Shown here: piece by piece, positions 8,945 through 17,994 of the stretch
Numbering within the stretch: the first letter of the stretch is position 1
Layout: each line of letters opens with the position of its first letter
NCBI GenBank assembly: GCA_031415655.1
Contig: JANOSD010000071.1
Location: forward strand, 1-64,000
Length of the DNA stretch: 64,000 bases
Direction: 5' to 3'
Source: JAKOVR01 sp031415655
Lineage (GTDB): Bacteria > Actinomycetota > Acidimicrobiia > Acidimicrobiales > Acidimicrobilacustridaceae
The notes under the pieces: model-generated
Told to the model about the DNA's origin: nothing
The model's input: only the letters and a program-made list of their open reading frames with translations
The model's database searches: none
Made by a program: the position numbers and the translations under genes

Positions 8945-9805
8945 TCAGCGTCGGTTCAGCAGGCTCAGAAGACGCAGGATCTCGAGGTACAGCCATACCA
9001 GGGTGACGGTGATGCCGTAGGCGGCGTACCACTCCATGTACTTCGGCGAACCGGCGGCAATGGCACGATCGGTGAAGTCGAAGTCGAGGGCAAGGTTGAA
9101 GGCGGCGACCCCCACGATGAAGAGGCTCAGACCGATACCAAGCGGCGAAGGCTCATCCCAGAACCGGATATTCACGCCGGCCAAGCTGAGGAGGAAGGCC
9201 GCTAGGTACAGAACCATGATCCCGAGGGTGGCCCCCATGACCACTGCCCGCATACGGGCCGTGACCTTAAGGATCTTGGTGGCGTAGAGGACCCACATCA
9301 CGGTGGCCACGGAGATCGTTGCCCCAAACGCTTGCAGCGCGATGCCGTTGTAGCGAATGTCGTAGATGTGGGAAATTGCGCCGACGACGGTGCCGAACGA
9401 CACGGCGTACAACGGAGCCGTGAACCTCGCCAGTTTCGGCTTGAACGCCGATATCAGACTGAAGATGATCCCCACGACAAAAGCGCCGATGAGCCAAGGC
9501 GGCACCGTGATTGCACCGTAGATGGGCTGCCCGTTCCGACCCACCGAAACGGTGGGCTCCACGACCTGGGTCCAGCCGAAGGCACCGGCGGCGGTGACAA
9601 GGAAAAGAAGGATGCCGGTAGCCATGGCCGTACCGCTCAGCGTCATGGTGGGGAAGGACTCGGGCGGGGCACCTGTGGTGGGAGTACCCGACTGCTCAGC
9701 ACGAGAACCGGCAAAAGATCCCGGAGGCGGCGAACCCCACTGCTGGCGCGCAGCCGCAATCTCATTTTCGAACTTGGATTCCTTAAGCACGGGATTCTGG
9801 GCCAT
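8945..9805 (-). CDS. Bax inhibitor-1/YccA family membrane protein
   Basis: 286 residues with a cytoplasmic N-terminus of about 60 residues and seven hydrophobic segments. The order and loops (PWLIGAFVVGIIFSLISAF, FGTVVGAISHIYDI, YGITVTLVWLYLEILRLLSLL) match actinobacterial YccA/BI-1-like proteins. Eukaryotic members modulate calcium leak and cell death; the bacterial role is mostly unknown. It ends 5 nt before the start proposed for the metallophosphoesterase. Confidence 0.85.
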   Translation of the reverse strand: MAQNPVLKESKFENEIAAARQQWGSPPPGSFAGSRAEQSGTPTTGAPPESFPTMTLSGTAMATGILLFLVTAAGAFGWTQVVEPTVSVGRNGQPIYGAITVPPWLIGAFVVGIIFSLISAFKPKLARFTAPLYAVSFGTVVGAISHIYDIRYNGIALQAFGATISVATVMWVLYATKILKVTARMRAVVMGATLGIMVLYLAAFLLSLAGVNIRFWDEPSPLGIGLSLFIVGVAAFNLALDFDFTDRAIAAGSPKYMEWYAAYGITVTLVWLYLEILRLLSLLNRR

Positions 9806-9861
9806 TGTGATCCTCCGAAGGTGACAGGATCAGTGTACGCCGTGCAATGACCCGAAAGGCA

Positions 9862-11082
9862 TCAATCCGCCGAGGCGGGAGGCATTTCACCCGGACGTTC
9901 CGCCGGAGGGTCGCTCGCCCGATCGTTACGGCGGCGGCTGGGGTGATTGGTGGTGTCGAACGCAGGCTCGCCATCGTCGTGCTGCGTCATGTCCGAGACG
10001 ATCACGTCGTAGGTCTGGGTATACGTGGAGATCAACGCTTGGATGACCGCCGCCGCCGGTAGCGCCAAGATGGTTCCTACCACGCCGAGAACGCCGGCCC
10101 CGGCGATCACCGATCCGAGGGCAATCGCCGGATGTAACGACATCGTGCGGCTCGTGACTCGAGGGGCGATGAGATAACTCTCGATCTGTTGGTATACGAG
10201 GATGTACACCAAAACCCAAAGGGCTAGGACCGGTCGGTTGGCGAGCGCCACCAACACGGCGAGTGCGCCGCCGACGAAGGTACCAATCACCGGGATCAAC
10301 TGCGCGACCACGGCGAAGATCAGTCCGATCGCCGCCGCCGACTCCACGCCGAGGGCCGTGAACACCGCCGAGGCGCACAACGCCGAAATGAGCCCAAGGA
10401 CGGCGCGAGACGCGATGTAACCGCCGGTCTTGTCGATGGCGATCTCCCAGGTGGACAGCACCCGTTGTTGACGAACCGGCGACAGCCGGGCACAGATCGT
10501 GCGTCGCACCTTGGGTCCGTCCGCCACGAGATAGAACGTGAACATCAAAATGGTGAAGCCTTGGAAGACCACGCCGAGGGCGTTGGCGCCGACGGAAAAC
10601 GCGTTGCCGGCGATTCCCGTCGCCATCGATCCGGCGGGGCCATCGCCGTTGGTCAACTGCTCCTGCAGCTGTTCCACCGACACATCCCAGTTGAACGACT
10701 CCTTCACCCACACCCGGAAGTCAGAGAGGTACCCGGGGGCGTTGTTGAAAATTGTTTGGGTCTGATCGACGAGCAACTTGCTCATGGCAAACCCGAACAG
10801 AATCAGAAACACCAGCAGGCCGCCAAACACAATGCCCGTAGCGGCCCCGCGAGACATGCCCTTCCGGCTCATGCGATTCACCGTGGGTTCGATGGCGAAC
10901 GACAGGAAGAGCGAGACCAACACCATCACCAGAACGCTAGAGATTCGCTCGAACAACCAGCTGATGACCCCAATCATGAGCACGGCCAACATCGCCAGTC
11001 CGATGGCCCGGGGCACCCACTTGGGCATCGGTTCTGGTGAAGCGACTTCTCCCGGCGTGCTGGCAGTCGACCCGTTTGGCAT
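9862..11082 (-). CDS. AI-2E family transporter / PerM-like permease
   Basis: 406 residues from ATG 11082 (an extension to 11190 would run toward the neighbouring gene). Two N-terminal membrane helices, a soluble loop (QTQTIFNNAPGYLSDFRVW), then clustered helices with PVIGTFVGGALAVLVALA and QQIESYLIAPRVTSRTMSLHP, the conserved core of the AI-2E/PerM family, and a polar tail. Members export small molecules or act as Na/H antiporters, so the AI-2 name should not be taken as a function. Confidence 0.88.
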   Translation of the reverse strand: MPNGSTASTPGEVASPEPMPKWVPRAIGLAMLAVLMIGVISWLFERISSVLVMVLVSLFLSFAIEPTVNRMSRKGMSRGAATGIVFGGLLVFLILFGFAMSKLLVDQTQTIFNNAPGYLSDFRVWVKESFNWDVSVEQLQEQLTNGDGPAGSMATGIAGNAFSVGANALGVVFQGFTILMFTFYLVADGPKVRRTICARLSPVRQQRVLSTWEIAIDKTGGYIASRAVLGLISALCASAVFTALGVESAAAIGLIFAVVAQLIPVIGTFVGGALAVLVALANRPVLALWVLVYILVYQQIESYLIAPRVTSRTMSLHPAIALGSVIAGAGVLGVVGTILALPAAAVIQALISTYTQTYDVIVSDMTQHDDGEPAFDTTNHPSRRRNDRASDPPAERPGEMPPASAD

Positions 11083-11150
11083 GCCGCCACCGTGCCACTT
11101 CAGGAGCGTGTCGTGGTGGATCCACCCGGAGAAGGCGCGCAGCTCGCGGT

Positions 11151-11474
11151 TTACCGGGGGACGTCCGCCTCGACTACGCCGTCCACACACCGTGTGGGAT
11201 AGACGACGAGGTCGGCCTTGGGATCCACGCGGCCGAATTCGTTGCGTTTCGACCCAACGCCATCAACGGTGAATCGCCACCCGTGGGCGGTGCACACCAG
11301 CTCGCCACCGTCCACACGGCCTTGCTCCGCCAGATGAGACAACTGATGCGGGCATCGGGCATCAGCCACGCCCACCCGCCCATCGACGGTGCACCAAACC
11401 ACCAGTTCAGGGCCGAACGAAGACACGGTTCCGGGAACGACAGCCGACTCGGCCGCCACGGGGATCCAGGTCAA
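11151..11474 (-). CDS. Rieske-type [2Fe-2S] protein
   Basis: 107 residues. The cluster motifs are ARCPHQLSHLA (CxH) and LVCTAHGWRF (CxxH), so both Cys and both His are present. The size fits a stand-alone Rieske ferredoxin of the NirD or dioxygenase-ferredoxin type; no partner oxygenase or reductase lies nearby. The proposed start is TTG 11474, inside a 14-bp tandem repeat that links it to the upstream M23 gene, so the true start is uncertain. Confidence 0.8.
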   Translation of the reverse strand: MTWIPVAAESAVVPGTVSSFGPELVVWCTVDGRVGVADARCPHQLSHLAEQGRVDGGELVCTAHGWRFTVDGVGSKRNEFGRVDPKADLVVYPTRCVDGVVEADVPR

Positions 11475-11539
11475 CGCGTGCCGGTCAACGAGTGCCGGTC
11501 AAAGCGTGCCGATCAACGACTGCCGATCAACGGTTCCGG
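11470..11539. repeat. five 14-bp tandem repeats between M23 and Rieske genes
   Basis: Units close to GTCAACGNGTGCCG start at 11470, 11484, 11498, 11512 and 11526. The stop codon of the M23 gene lies in unit 4 and the TTG start of the Rieske gene in unit 1, so copy number sets the spacing between the two genes. Confidence 0.8.
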
Positions 11540-12991
11540 GTCGATCGCAACGCCCGCCACCCGCACCTCCCAGTGCAGATGCGGTCCGGTGGAGAACCCA
11601 GTGGATCCAATGAAACCAATCACGTCGCCCCGCTGCACATAGTCACCCACACTGACGTTCAGCTGATTCTGGTGGGCATACAACGTCCCCACTTTGTTGC
11701 CGTGGTCGATGATGACGCACTTGCCGTAGCCGCCATAGTCGGATTCGGTGGCCAGCAACACGAAGCCATCCTCTGCCGCCAGGATCGGCGTGCCGGTGGA
11801 GATGGCGAGGTCGATGCCCTTGTGTCCACGGGTGCCGCCGAAGATGGGATGGATGCGCGGGCCGTACTTCTGCGTGAGCCGGGCCGCAGGAACGGGATGT
11901 TGGAAGTAGCCGAAAAGAGCCTCCTCGTCGAGGGCGCCTTCCTGATCGCGTTGGGCGTTGGCCAACGTCTGCTCGATTGACCCGGCTCGTTGATCCTGCT
12001 CGTTAATGCGCCTTTGATAGGCGGCGGCTTCCACGGCGATCTCGGCGATGAGCGCGGTTTGCTGTTCAAACGCCTCTTGTTCAGCCGTAGTGGCGGCCTG
12101 CACTTCCTCCACCTGTCGGGTGGCGTCCACCTGACGAGCGAGTTGCGCATCGCGGGCCGATTCGGTGGCGGTGCGTTGTTGCTCGGACAGGCTCGAAAGC
12201 TCATCGACGTAGTTGCGGAGCTCGTCGTATTTGGTGACGAGTTCTTGCTCGTCGTCGACCACCGCTCGAACATACACCTGGCCCCGTGTGAGATCGTCGA
12301 CCGTCTGTACCTTTAACAATGCGGCGGCGGATGAGGAGCCAACACCCCCGGCGATATAGGTCTGCACCGCAGCGGTGCGGAGCCGGGCCTGATGGGACTC
12401 GAACTCGGCCGTGTTTTTGGCCAACCGGAGCTGGGTGCTGTCGTACTCCTCGTTGGCGCGGCGCACCTTGGCGATCGACTGGGTGACCTCCTCCTGAGTC
12501 CGGCGGAGATTCTCCTTCACCTTGGTGAGCGCCAGGCGCATCTGCGAAAGGCGGAGCCGTGTGGCGAGGTAACGGTCGAGAAGTTTGAGATCGTCTTCGG
12601 TGAGTAGATCGGTGCCCGCCCGCAGGTTGGCGCGTTCCTCCGCCGTCGGCTCGATCACGGTGTCGGGGTTGTCTCCCCGCGTGGTGGGCGAAGAAGGGGC
12701 CGTCGAAGTCGTGGTGGACGACGATGAGGAGGAGGTCGACGACGTTGACGAATCGGGGTCGGTGCTCGTCGTTGTGGTGTCACCCGTCGTGGGTGGTGTG
12801 GTGGGCGGTGCCGTAGTGACCGGAGCCGTGGTGACCGGAGCCGTGGTAACGGGAGCCGTGGTGACCGGAGCCGTGGTGGGCGTGGGAGTTGTTGGGGTCA
12901 CCTGTGCGAAAGACGCCGGCACGGCGACCATTGCGAAAACGGCGGCAATGCTGAACGCCGCCATCGACCGCTGAATGATCGAACAGCGCAT
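11513..12991 (-). CDS. M23 peptidoglycan endopeptidase with coiled coil (EnvC/RipC-like)
   Basis: 492 residues from ATG 12991. Signal peptide, then a Pro/Thr-rich low-complexity region with PVTTA repeated four times and acidic/serine tracts, then about 200 residues of coiled coil (LLDRYLATRLRLSQMR, KVKENLRRTQEEVTQ). A C-terminal LytM domain follows, with HPIFGGTRGHKGIDL (HxxxD zinc ligands) and GPHLHWEVR (HxH). All zinc ligands are present, so it should be an active hydrolase. Coiled coil plus LytM, next to ftsEX, matches EnvC, PcsB and RipC, which FtsEX activates at the septum. The enoyl-CoA hydratase gene separates it from ftsX. Confidence 0.88.
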   Translation of the reverse strand: MRCSIIQRSMAAFSIAAVFAMVAVPASFAQVTPTTPTPTTAPVTTAPVTTAPVTTAPVTTAPPTTPPTTGDTTTTSTDPDSSTSSTSSSSSSTTTSTAPSSPTTRGDNPDTVIEPTAEERANLRAGTDLLTEDDLKLLDRYLATRLRLSQMRLALTKVKENLRRTQEEVTQSIAKVRRANEEYDSTQLRLAKNTAEFESHQARLRTAAVQTYIAGGVGSSSAAALLKVQTVDDLTRGQVYVRAVVDDEQELVTKYDELRNYVDELSSLSEQQRTATESARDAQLARQVDATRQVEEVQAATTAEQEAFEQQTALIAEIAVEAAAYQRRINEQDQRAGSIEQTLANAQRDQEGALDEEALFGYFQHPVPAARLTQKYGPRIHPIFGGTRGHKGIDLAISTGTPILAAEDGFVLLATESDYGGYGKCVIIDHGNKVGTLYAHQNQLNVSVGDYVQRGDVIGFIGSTGFSTGPHLHWEVRVAGVAIDPEPLIGSR

Positions 12992-13061
12992 CACCGGGTG
13001 ATGGCGTAGTGGCGAGACTGCAGGGACGGGTCGGGGCATGTCGTTTCGGATCGCGGTTCGC

Positions 13062-13982
13062 TCAGAAATAGGTGGGCTCGTCCCACCACGGGTACCACTC
13101 TGGCAGGTCTGAAGAAGGATCGAGCACCCAGTGTGGTTGACGCTTCTCCAGGAATGCGGTCACTCCCTCGCGAGCGTCGGCAGATCGACCGGTGGAGTAC
13201 ACCGCGCGACTGTCGATCCGATGAGCATCCATGGGGTGCGATGCTCCCAGCATCCTCCACATCATCTGCCGGGTGAGCGCGGCGCTGACGGGCGCTGACC
13301 GTTCGGCGAATCGCTCCGCCATCGCCTTCGCGGCAGGGAGAAGATCGGCGGGGGGAAATACGTGTCGGACCAATCCGCCTTCGAGCGCTTCCGCCGCCGG
13401 GAACACTTCGGCCGAGTAACACCACTCCAGGGCCCGGCTGATTCCTACGATGCGGGGCAGGAACCAGCTCGACGCCGCCTCGGGGACGATCCCCCGGCCG
13501 GCGAATACGAACCCGAACCGGGCATCGGTCGACGCCAACCGGATGTCCATCGGCAAGGTCATTGTGGCGCCGATACCTACCGCCGGGCCGTTGATGGCGG
13601 CGATGACCGGCTTGGTGCAGGCGAAAATCCGGAGCGTGAGCCGTCCCCCGAAGTCGCGGGGGTAGGCAGGTGGGTCGTCACGATCAGTCGACGTTCGGTC
13701 GGCGGAGGTTTCTTCCTGCGGCCCCGCATCGGCGTCGAAGGTGTTCTTTCCGGCGGAGAGGTCTGCTCCCGCACAAAAGGCCCGCCCTGCCCCCGTGACC
13801 ACCACGGCTCGCACTTCCCGATCGCCGTCGACGAGGTCGAATGCGGCGTTCATCTCACGTTGCATCGACACGGTGAAGGCGTTCAATTTCTCCGGTCGGT
13901 TAAGGGTGATGGTGGCCACCGGACCGTCGACCTCATAGCGAATCTGCTCGAACGGCAGGGCCGTTTCGGGTGAAGACTTCAC
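13062..13982 (-). CDS. enoyl-CoA hydratase/isomerase family protein
   Basis: 306 residues from GTG 13982, whose GTGA overlaps the ftsX stop. Crotonase features are clear: VATITLNRPEKLNAF, the oxyanion-hole strand GAGRAFCAGADLS, and NGPAVGIGATMTLPMDIRLAS. A charged insertion (DADAGPQEETSADRTSTDRDDPP) follows the first motif. The acid GRGIVPEA at the usual Glu position supports hydratase or isomerase chemistry. A fatty-acid gene coupled to ftsX is odd and may be accidental operon packing. Confidence 0.87.
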   Translation of the reverse strand: MKSSPETALPFEQIRYEVDGPVATITLNRPEKLNAFTVSMQREMNAAFDLVDGDREVRAVVVTGAGRAFCAGADLSAGKNTFDADAGPQEETSADRTSTDRDDPPAYPRDFGGRLTLRIFACTKPVIAAINGPAVGIGATMTLPMDIRLASTDARFGFVFAGRGIVPEAASSWFLPRIVGISRALEWCYSAEVFPAAEALEGGLVRHVFPPADLLPAAKAMAERFAERSAPVSAALTRQMMWRMLGASHPMDAHRIDSRAVYSTGRSADAREGVTAFLEKRQPHWVLDPSSDLPEWYPWWDEPTYF

Positions 13983-14872
13983 ACGTCGAGGAAACGACTC
14001 ACGGCGGCGCCAGCCCCGGCGGCACCCACCAGACAACCCACGATAACAATGAGCACGTAGGTAACCATCCGGTCTCCCGTCGCCGGAATGATGCCCGAGA
14101 ACAGCGGGAATTCGGTGGCGGAAGGCAGGCTGCGTTCGGCGAACGGGATCGACACAACGAGCCCCCCCACCGCCAACGCCGCGCCGGCCGCTCCTTGGAT
14201 GAGCCCCTCCAGCATGAATGGCACCCGGATAAACGAGTTGGTGGCCCCCACAAGTTTCATCACCTCGATCTCACGCCGGCGCGCGTACATCGCCATTCGA
14301 ATCGTATTGAGGATCAAAAGGACTGCAACGCCGAGCAGAACTAAAGCGACGCCGGTGATGGCCCAGGTTGCCCAGTTCGTAATCTTCTGAACCAGCTTGA
14401 TGGTCTCGGTGGCTGAAACCACCTCTTTCACCCCCGGTTTGCCTCGGAACTGCGCGCTGAGGTCTTCAACCGTGCGGGCATCTTTGTCGCGCGGAACCAC
14501 CCGGAACGACGGGGGAAGGATGTCTGGGGTGACGCTTTGCAAGAGGTCGGGTTGACTCTTGAACAGCTCTCGAAACTCGTCGTAGGCAGCGTTTTGGTCG
14601 ACGAAGGTGACCTTCTCAATCTCCGGGCTGTCGAGGGCGGTGCGCACGGCATCGATTTGATCGGGGTTCGCCGTGGGGCTCAAGAACACGATGAACTCAA
14701 TGCCCCCCCGCCAACGCTCGGTCGTCTTTTCCACCCCTTGTCGGAACAGCAGCGAAAAGCCCACGAGGAACAGCGACACGAACACCGTGAGGATGGAGGC
14801 CAGCGTGATGGTGAAGTTGCGTTTGAGATTGCTGGCGGTCTCACGGGCGGCGTAGTCGACCTTGATCGGCAT
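13979..14872 (-). CDS. ftsX: cell division protein FtsX
   Basis: 297 residues. One N-terminal membrane helix (ITLASILTVFVSLFLVGFSLLF), an extracytoplasmic domain of about 120 residues (ENVEVFLSP-type strand here GGIEFIVFLSPTANP), then three C-terminal helices; the cytoplasmic loop has YARRREIEVMKLVGATN, characteristic of FtsX. It pairs with the ATPase FtsE and transmits its cycle to a periplasmic peptidoglycan hydrolase, probably the M23 protein two genes on. 57 nt separate it from ftsE. Confidence 0.93.
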   Translation of the reverse strand: MPIKVDYAARETASNLKRNFTITLASILTVFVSLFLVGFSLLFRQGVEKTTERWRGGIEFIVFLSPTANPDQIDAVRTALDSPEIEKVTFVDQNAAYDEFRELFKSQPDLLQSVTPDILPPSFRVVPRDKDARTVEDLSAQFRGKPGVKEVVSATETIKLVQKITNWATWAITGVALVLLGVAVLLILNTIRMAMYARRREIEVMKLVGATNSFIRVPFMLEGLIQGAAGAALAVGGLVVSIPFAERSLPSATEFPLFSGIIPATGDRMVTYVLIVIVGCLVGAAGAGAAVSRFLDV

Positions 14873-14929
14873 GGGAGAGGAATCCTCGAGGGGTGAACGG
14901 AAACGGGACGGCGGAAACGGAACGGGGGG

Positions 14930-15607
14930 TTATTCGTAGACGCCGCGGGCCTGATCGCGAATGAGCTCACCGTGGTCGAGCTCGATAACCCGCCGACGCA
15001 TGGTGTCGACGATGCTGCGGTCGTGGGTGGCCATAAGCACGGTGGTGCCGGTCTTGTTGATCCGGTCGAGCAGACGCATGATGCCGACCGACGTCGACGG
15101 ATCGAGGTTTCCGGTGGGCTCGTCGGCCAACAAGATGAGGGGTCGGTTCACGAACGCTCGAGCGATGGAGACACGCTGTTGTTCGCCACCCGATAGCTCA
15201 TGGGGGAAGTTCTCCGACTTTGTGCCGAGCCCCACGAGATCGAGGATCGCCGGAACCTGTGCCTTGATCACGGGTCGAGGGCGACCAATCACCTCAAGGG
15301 CGAATGCCACGTTCTCGGCCACCGTCTTGTTGGTGAGCAGTTTGAAGTCCTGAAAAACACACCCGATGTTGCGCCGAAGGAAGGGCACCTTCCAGCTCGA
15401 GAGCTCCCCGATGTCCTTTCCTGCCACAAAGATCCGGCCCTTTGTCGGCTGCTCCTCTTTGTTGAGCAGGCGCAACAGCGTGGACTTTCCCGAACCCGAC
15501 GTACCGACCAAGAAAACGAATTCGCCCTTGTTCACTTCGATGGTGGCATTTCGGAGTGCGACGACGTCACCCTTGTAGATTTTTGTGACCTCTTCGAGCT
15601 TGATCAT
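14930..15607 (-). CDS. ftsE: cell division ATP-binding protein FtsE
   Basis: 225 residues, normal for FtsE. Walker A GTSGSGKST (35-43), Q-loop VFQDFKLL, signature LSGGEQQ (138-144), Walker B ILLADEP with Glu163, and H-loop MATHD are all intact, so it should hydrolyse ATP. FtsE couples ATP use to septal peptidoglycan hydrolase activation through FtsX. It follows prfB on the same strand, a common neighbour order. Confidence 0.95.
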   Translation of the reverse strand: MIKLEEVTKIYKGDVVALRNATIEVNKGEFVFLVGTSGSGKSTLLRLLNKEEQPTKGRIFVAGKDIGELSSWKVPFLRRNIGCVFQDFKLLTNKTVAENVAFALEVIGRPRPVIKAQVPAILDLVGLGTKSENFPHELSGGEQQRVSIARAFVNRPLILLADEPTGNLDPSTSVGIMRLLDRINKTGTTVLMATHDRSIVDTMRRRVIELDHGELIRDQARGVYE

Positions 15608-15664
15608 GTTACGGTTAGGTTACCAAAAGGTCGAGGGCGGTCAAGGGATGGTGCGGCCGATCGC

Positions 15665-16792
15665 CTACGCGTTGGAGGCGTCGACTTGGGCGTTGGTGCG
15701 CTCCCACTGGAGAAACGCCTCCATAAGCGGGTCGACGTCGCCGTCGAGCACCCCATCGACGTTGCCGATCTCACGACCCGATCGCTCATCCTTCACCATC
15801 TGGTACGGATGCAGAACGTAGGATCGGATCCGGCTGCTGAAACCAATCGTGCCCTTTGGACCGGCGATGGTTTCAAGCGCGGCCTGGCGTTTTTGTCGCT
15901 CCAGATCAGCAAGGCGGGCTTTCAGGATCTGCATGGCGCGATCCTTGTTCTGGTGCTGGCTTCGTTCGTTCTGGCACGACACCACAACCCCCGTCGCAAG
16001 ATGGGTGAGTCGAACGGCGGAATCGGTCTTGTTCACGTGCTGCCCCCCCGCCCCGGACGAGCGATACACGTCGATACGGAGATCTTTTTTCTCGTCGATC
16101 TCGATCTCCGAGTCGCCATCATCGAGCAGGGGAACGACCGTGATACCAGCGAAGGCCGTCTGCCGTTTGCCCTGCGAGTTAAACGGTGAGATTCGCACCA
16201 GCCGGTGCGTGCCCTTCTCTGAACGCAGCAATCCATAGGCGTAGCGACCCTTCACAATGAACGTCGCCGACGAGATGCCAGCTTCGGTTCCCGCTGTCAC
16301 TTCGTCCAGTTCGAACTCGAAGCCCCGTCGCTCCGCCCACCGGCGATACATCCGGAGCAACATCTCGGCGAAGTCCTGCGAATCGGTGCCACCTTCACCC
16401 GAGTTGAGTTCGCAGACGGCATCGTGGTCATCCCAATCGCCAGTGAAGAGCGATCGAAGCTCAAGTTGATCAAACCGTCGAGCAGCATCGGCGATCGCTG
16501 ACTCCACCTCGGCGTCGAAGCTTTCGTCAGATTCCTCGCGAGCCATCGCATGGAGTGTCTCGGTGTCGTCGATCAGCATGGCGAGGGAGTCGAAGGTTTC
16601 GAGATCAGCGGTAACCACGGTGAGCTCTGTGGTGATCGTGCGGGCCTGATCAGCGTCGTCCCAAAGGTCCGGTCGGGATGCTTCGGTCTCGAGTTGCGGA
16701 CGCAACGCTCGCAGTTCGTCCACGCGGAGATAGGTGGCCGCTTCGTCAAGACGGCGGCGGAGGCCGGTGAGGTCGGAAGAAAAGTCACGCAT
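15665..16792 (-). CDS. prfB: peptide chain release factor 2
   Basis: 375 residues from ATG 16792, although the frame is open further upstream. The peptidyl-tRNA hydrolysis motif GGQ is at 249-251 (SSGAGGQHVNKTDSAV), and the stop-codon recognition motif SPF at 202-204 (ISPFNSQGKR) marks RF2 rather than RF1 (PxT). There is no internal TGA frameshift site, so the autoregulatory frameshift of many RF2 genes is absent. In many bacteria prfB directly follows secA; here a 14-kb element separates them. Confidence 0.95.
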   Translation of the reverse strand: MRDFSSDLTGLRRRLDEAATYLRVDELRALRPQLETEASRPDLWDDADQARTITTELTVVTADLETFDSLAMLIDDTETLHAMAREESDESFDAEVESAIADAARRFDQLELRSLFTGDWDDHDAVCELNSGEGGTDSQDFAEMLLRMYRRWAERRGFEFELDEVTAGTEAGISSATFIVKGRYAYGLLRSEKGTHRLVRISPFNSQGKRQTAFAGITVVPLLDDGDSEIEIDEKKDLRIDVYRSSGAGGQHVNKTDSAVRLTHLATGVVVSCQNERSQHQNKDRAMQILKARLADLERQKRQAALETIAGPKGTIGFSSRIRSYVLHPYQMVKDERSGREIGNVDGVLDGDVDPLMEAFLQWERTNAQVDASNA

Positions 16793-17079
16793 CGGAGCGA
16801 TCCCGGGGGTGGGGCAAGCCGACCACGCTACCGCGTCGGACCCGCGTCCCCGACGCCGGGACGGATCACCATCGGCGTCGGTGGCATTCCGGCCACGGTG
16901 GTAATGATCCCAACGGTATCCACGGCCGCCCCGAACGGCAGACGGAGTCGGACGGAGTCGGACAGTGGTGTCTTGGTAATCGTCAGCGAAGAGAAGGTGA
17001 CAGGAAACATCCCGACAACAACGGGGCTGCGGCGGCGGCAGTAACCAGCCGCCAGTCACCAGCCAGGCCCGACACGCTC

Positions 17080-17192
17080 CTAGGTTTGTCCGTGACAGAA
17101 CCTGAACTTCTTTCCGGAAACGCCACAATATGGCCTTTGACCTGCACAAATGCAGGACCAGCGAACGCTCAGTCCTCAGTGAGTCCTCAGCA
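17080..17192. other. left end of the integrative element (attL) with secA 3' remnant and two arm repeats
   Basis: On the minus strand 17080-17160 reads YCGVSGKKFRFCHGQT then stop, an orphan SEC-C end like that of secA. The stretch 17091-17119 matches 31272-31300 at 27 of 29 positions; 17103-17119 is identical. Two tandem 11-bp units (AGTCCTCAGTG, AGTCCTCAGCA) follow at 17171-17192. A further unit lies at 17998-18008, and CGAACGCTCAGTCCTCAG is shared with it. This is the layout of a core site plus integrase arm sites. The 290 bp between it and prfB hold no supported gene. Confidence 0.75.
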
Positions 17193-17270
17193 GCGATGGG
17201 CCCCACCTCATCCCTGGCCGCGTACACGCCGTCGATCGCGGCGCGAGTTCGCCCCGGGTAGCCTGTTGTC

Positions 17271-17495
17271 ATGGCAAACCCGCTGAAGCTGAGCCCAGAA
17301 CTCTCGGAGGCCGTCGAGCGCGCTCGGGCTGCCGCAGAGGAGTCGGGGGAGCTGCTCGTTGCGCCGTACGCGCCGCCCGCCACGCCGTTGCCGCCCGAGG
17401 CGAAGGCAGCTCTCGCCGATTGGGTGACCAGCGGCGACTACGACCGGGTGGTAGCAGAGCTCACCGCTCACGACCCCGATCTCGCCACGCAGTAG
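17271..17495 (+). CDS. small protein, probable antitoxin of the adjacent PIN gene
   Basis: 74 residues, acidic and alanine/proline-rich (LSEAVERARAAAEESGELLV, then a PPATPLPPEAKAAL hinge). No named DNA-binding fold is evident. It lies 9 nt upstream of a PIN-like gene, the size and order of a type II antitoxin. Function is inferred from position only. Confidence 0.6.
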   Translation: MANPLKLSPELSEAVERARAAAEESGELLVAPYAPPATPLPPEAKAALADWVTSGDYDRVVAELTAHDPDLATQ

Positions 17496-17504
17496 TCGGC
17501 GCGG

Positions 17505-17936
17505 ATGTCCCTCGTCGTCGACGATCACGCGCTGATCGATCTCCTGGCCGACATGCACGTTGGCTGGCTTCGGTCCGAGGTCGAGCACTCGATCGTGTAC
17601 ACGACAGCGGCGTGGTACTTCAGACTCGCGAACGCCGTGCAGCACGGAACCGGCGACGGCGCGTTGTCCGGCCGGTTCGCTCGCCTCGACCCAGACGTGA
17701 GAGAGATGACCGTCCGTCGCGTCAAAGCGCTCCCGGAGTGGATCGGTCTCATCGGACCGCGTCTCCTCGTGCCCGTCATGGCTGCACTGGATACGCGCCG
17801 CCGGCCGAACGGTCTCGCAGCAGAGGCCCTCGCGGTCGCCGTGCTCACGAACAGCCTCATCGCCGTCTCAGTGGACGCTCCGCTCATTCGCGCCGGCGCC
17901 CGCGATCTCGGGATCGAATACCGCAGACTCGGGTAG
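17505..17936 (+). CDS. PIN-domain-like protein, probable toxin
   Basis: 143 residues. The start MSLVVDDHALIDLLA puts an Asp where PIN nucleases carry the first catalytic acid, and the C-terminal half (GLAAEALAVAVLTNSLIAVSVDAPLIRAGARDLGI) has the usual late acid and closing strand. The middle diverges from typical VapC, so activity is unproved. With the small gene before it this would be a toxin-antitoxin pair at the element's left end, helping to retain it. Confidence 0.65.
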   Translation: MSLVVDDHALIDLLADMHVGWLRSEVEHSIVYTTAAWYFRLANAVQHGTGDGALSGRFARLDPDVREMTVRRVKALPEWIGLIGPRLLVPVMAALDTRRRPNGLAAEALAVAVLTNSLIAVSVDAPLIRAGARDLGIEYRRLG

Positions 17937-17994
17937 CACTGCCTCGGCCTCCGCCGCGCCACCGCCGGATGCGGCCACGAGGACCATCGAACGC

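Noticed and set aside
12795..12875. Pro-Val-Thr-Thr-Ala coding repeat as a mobile repeat
   Set aside because: It is an ordinary low-complexity cell-wall linker inside the M23 peptidase.
15665..16792. Programmed frameshift in prfB
   Set aside because: The gene is open throughout from ATG 16792 with no early in-frame TGA, so no frameshift is required.
16828..17010. 60-codon minus-strand frame between prfB and the element
   Set aside because: No recognisable domain, and the opposite strand is also open; probably the old secA-prfB spacer.
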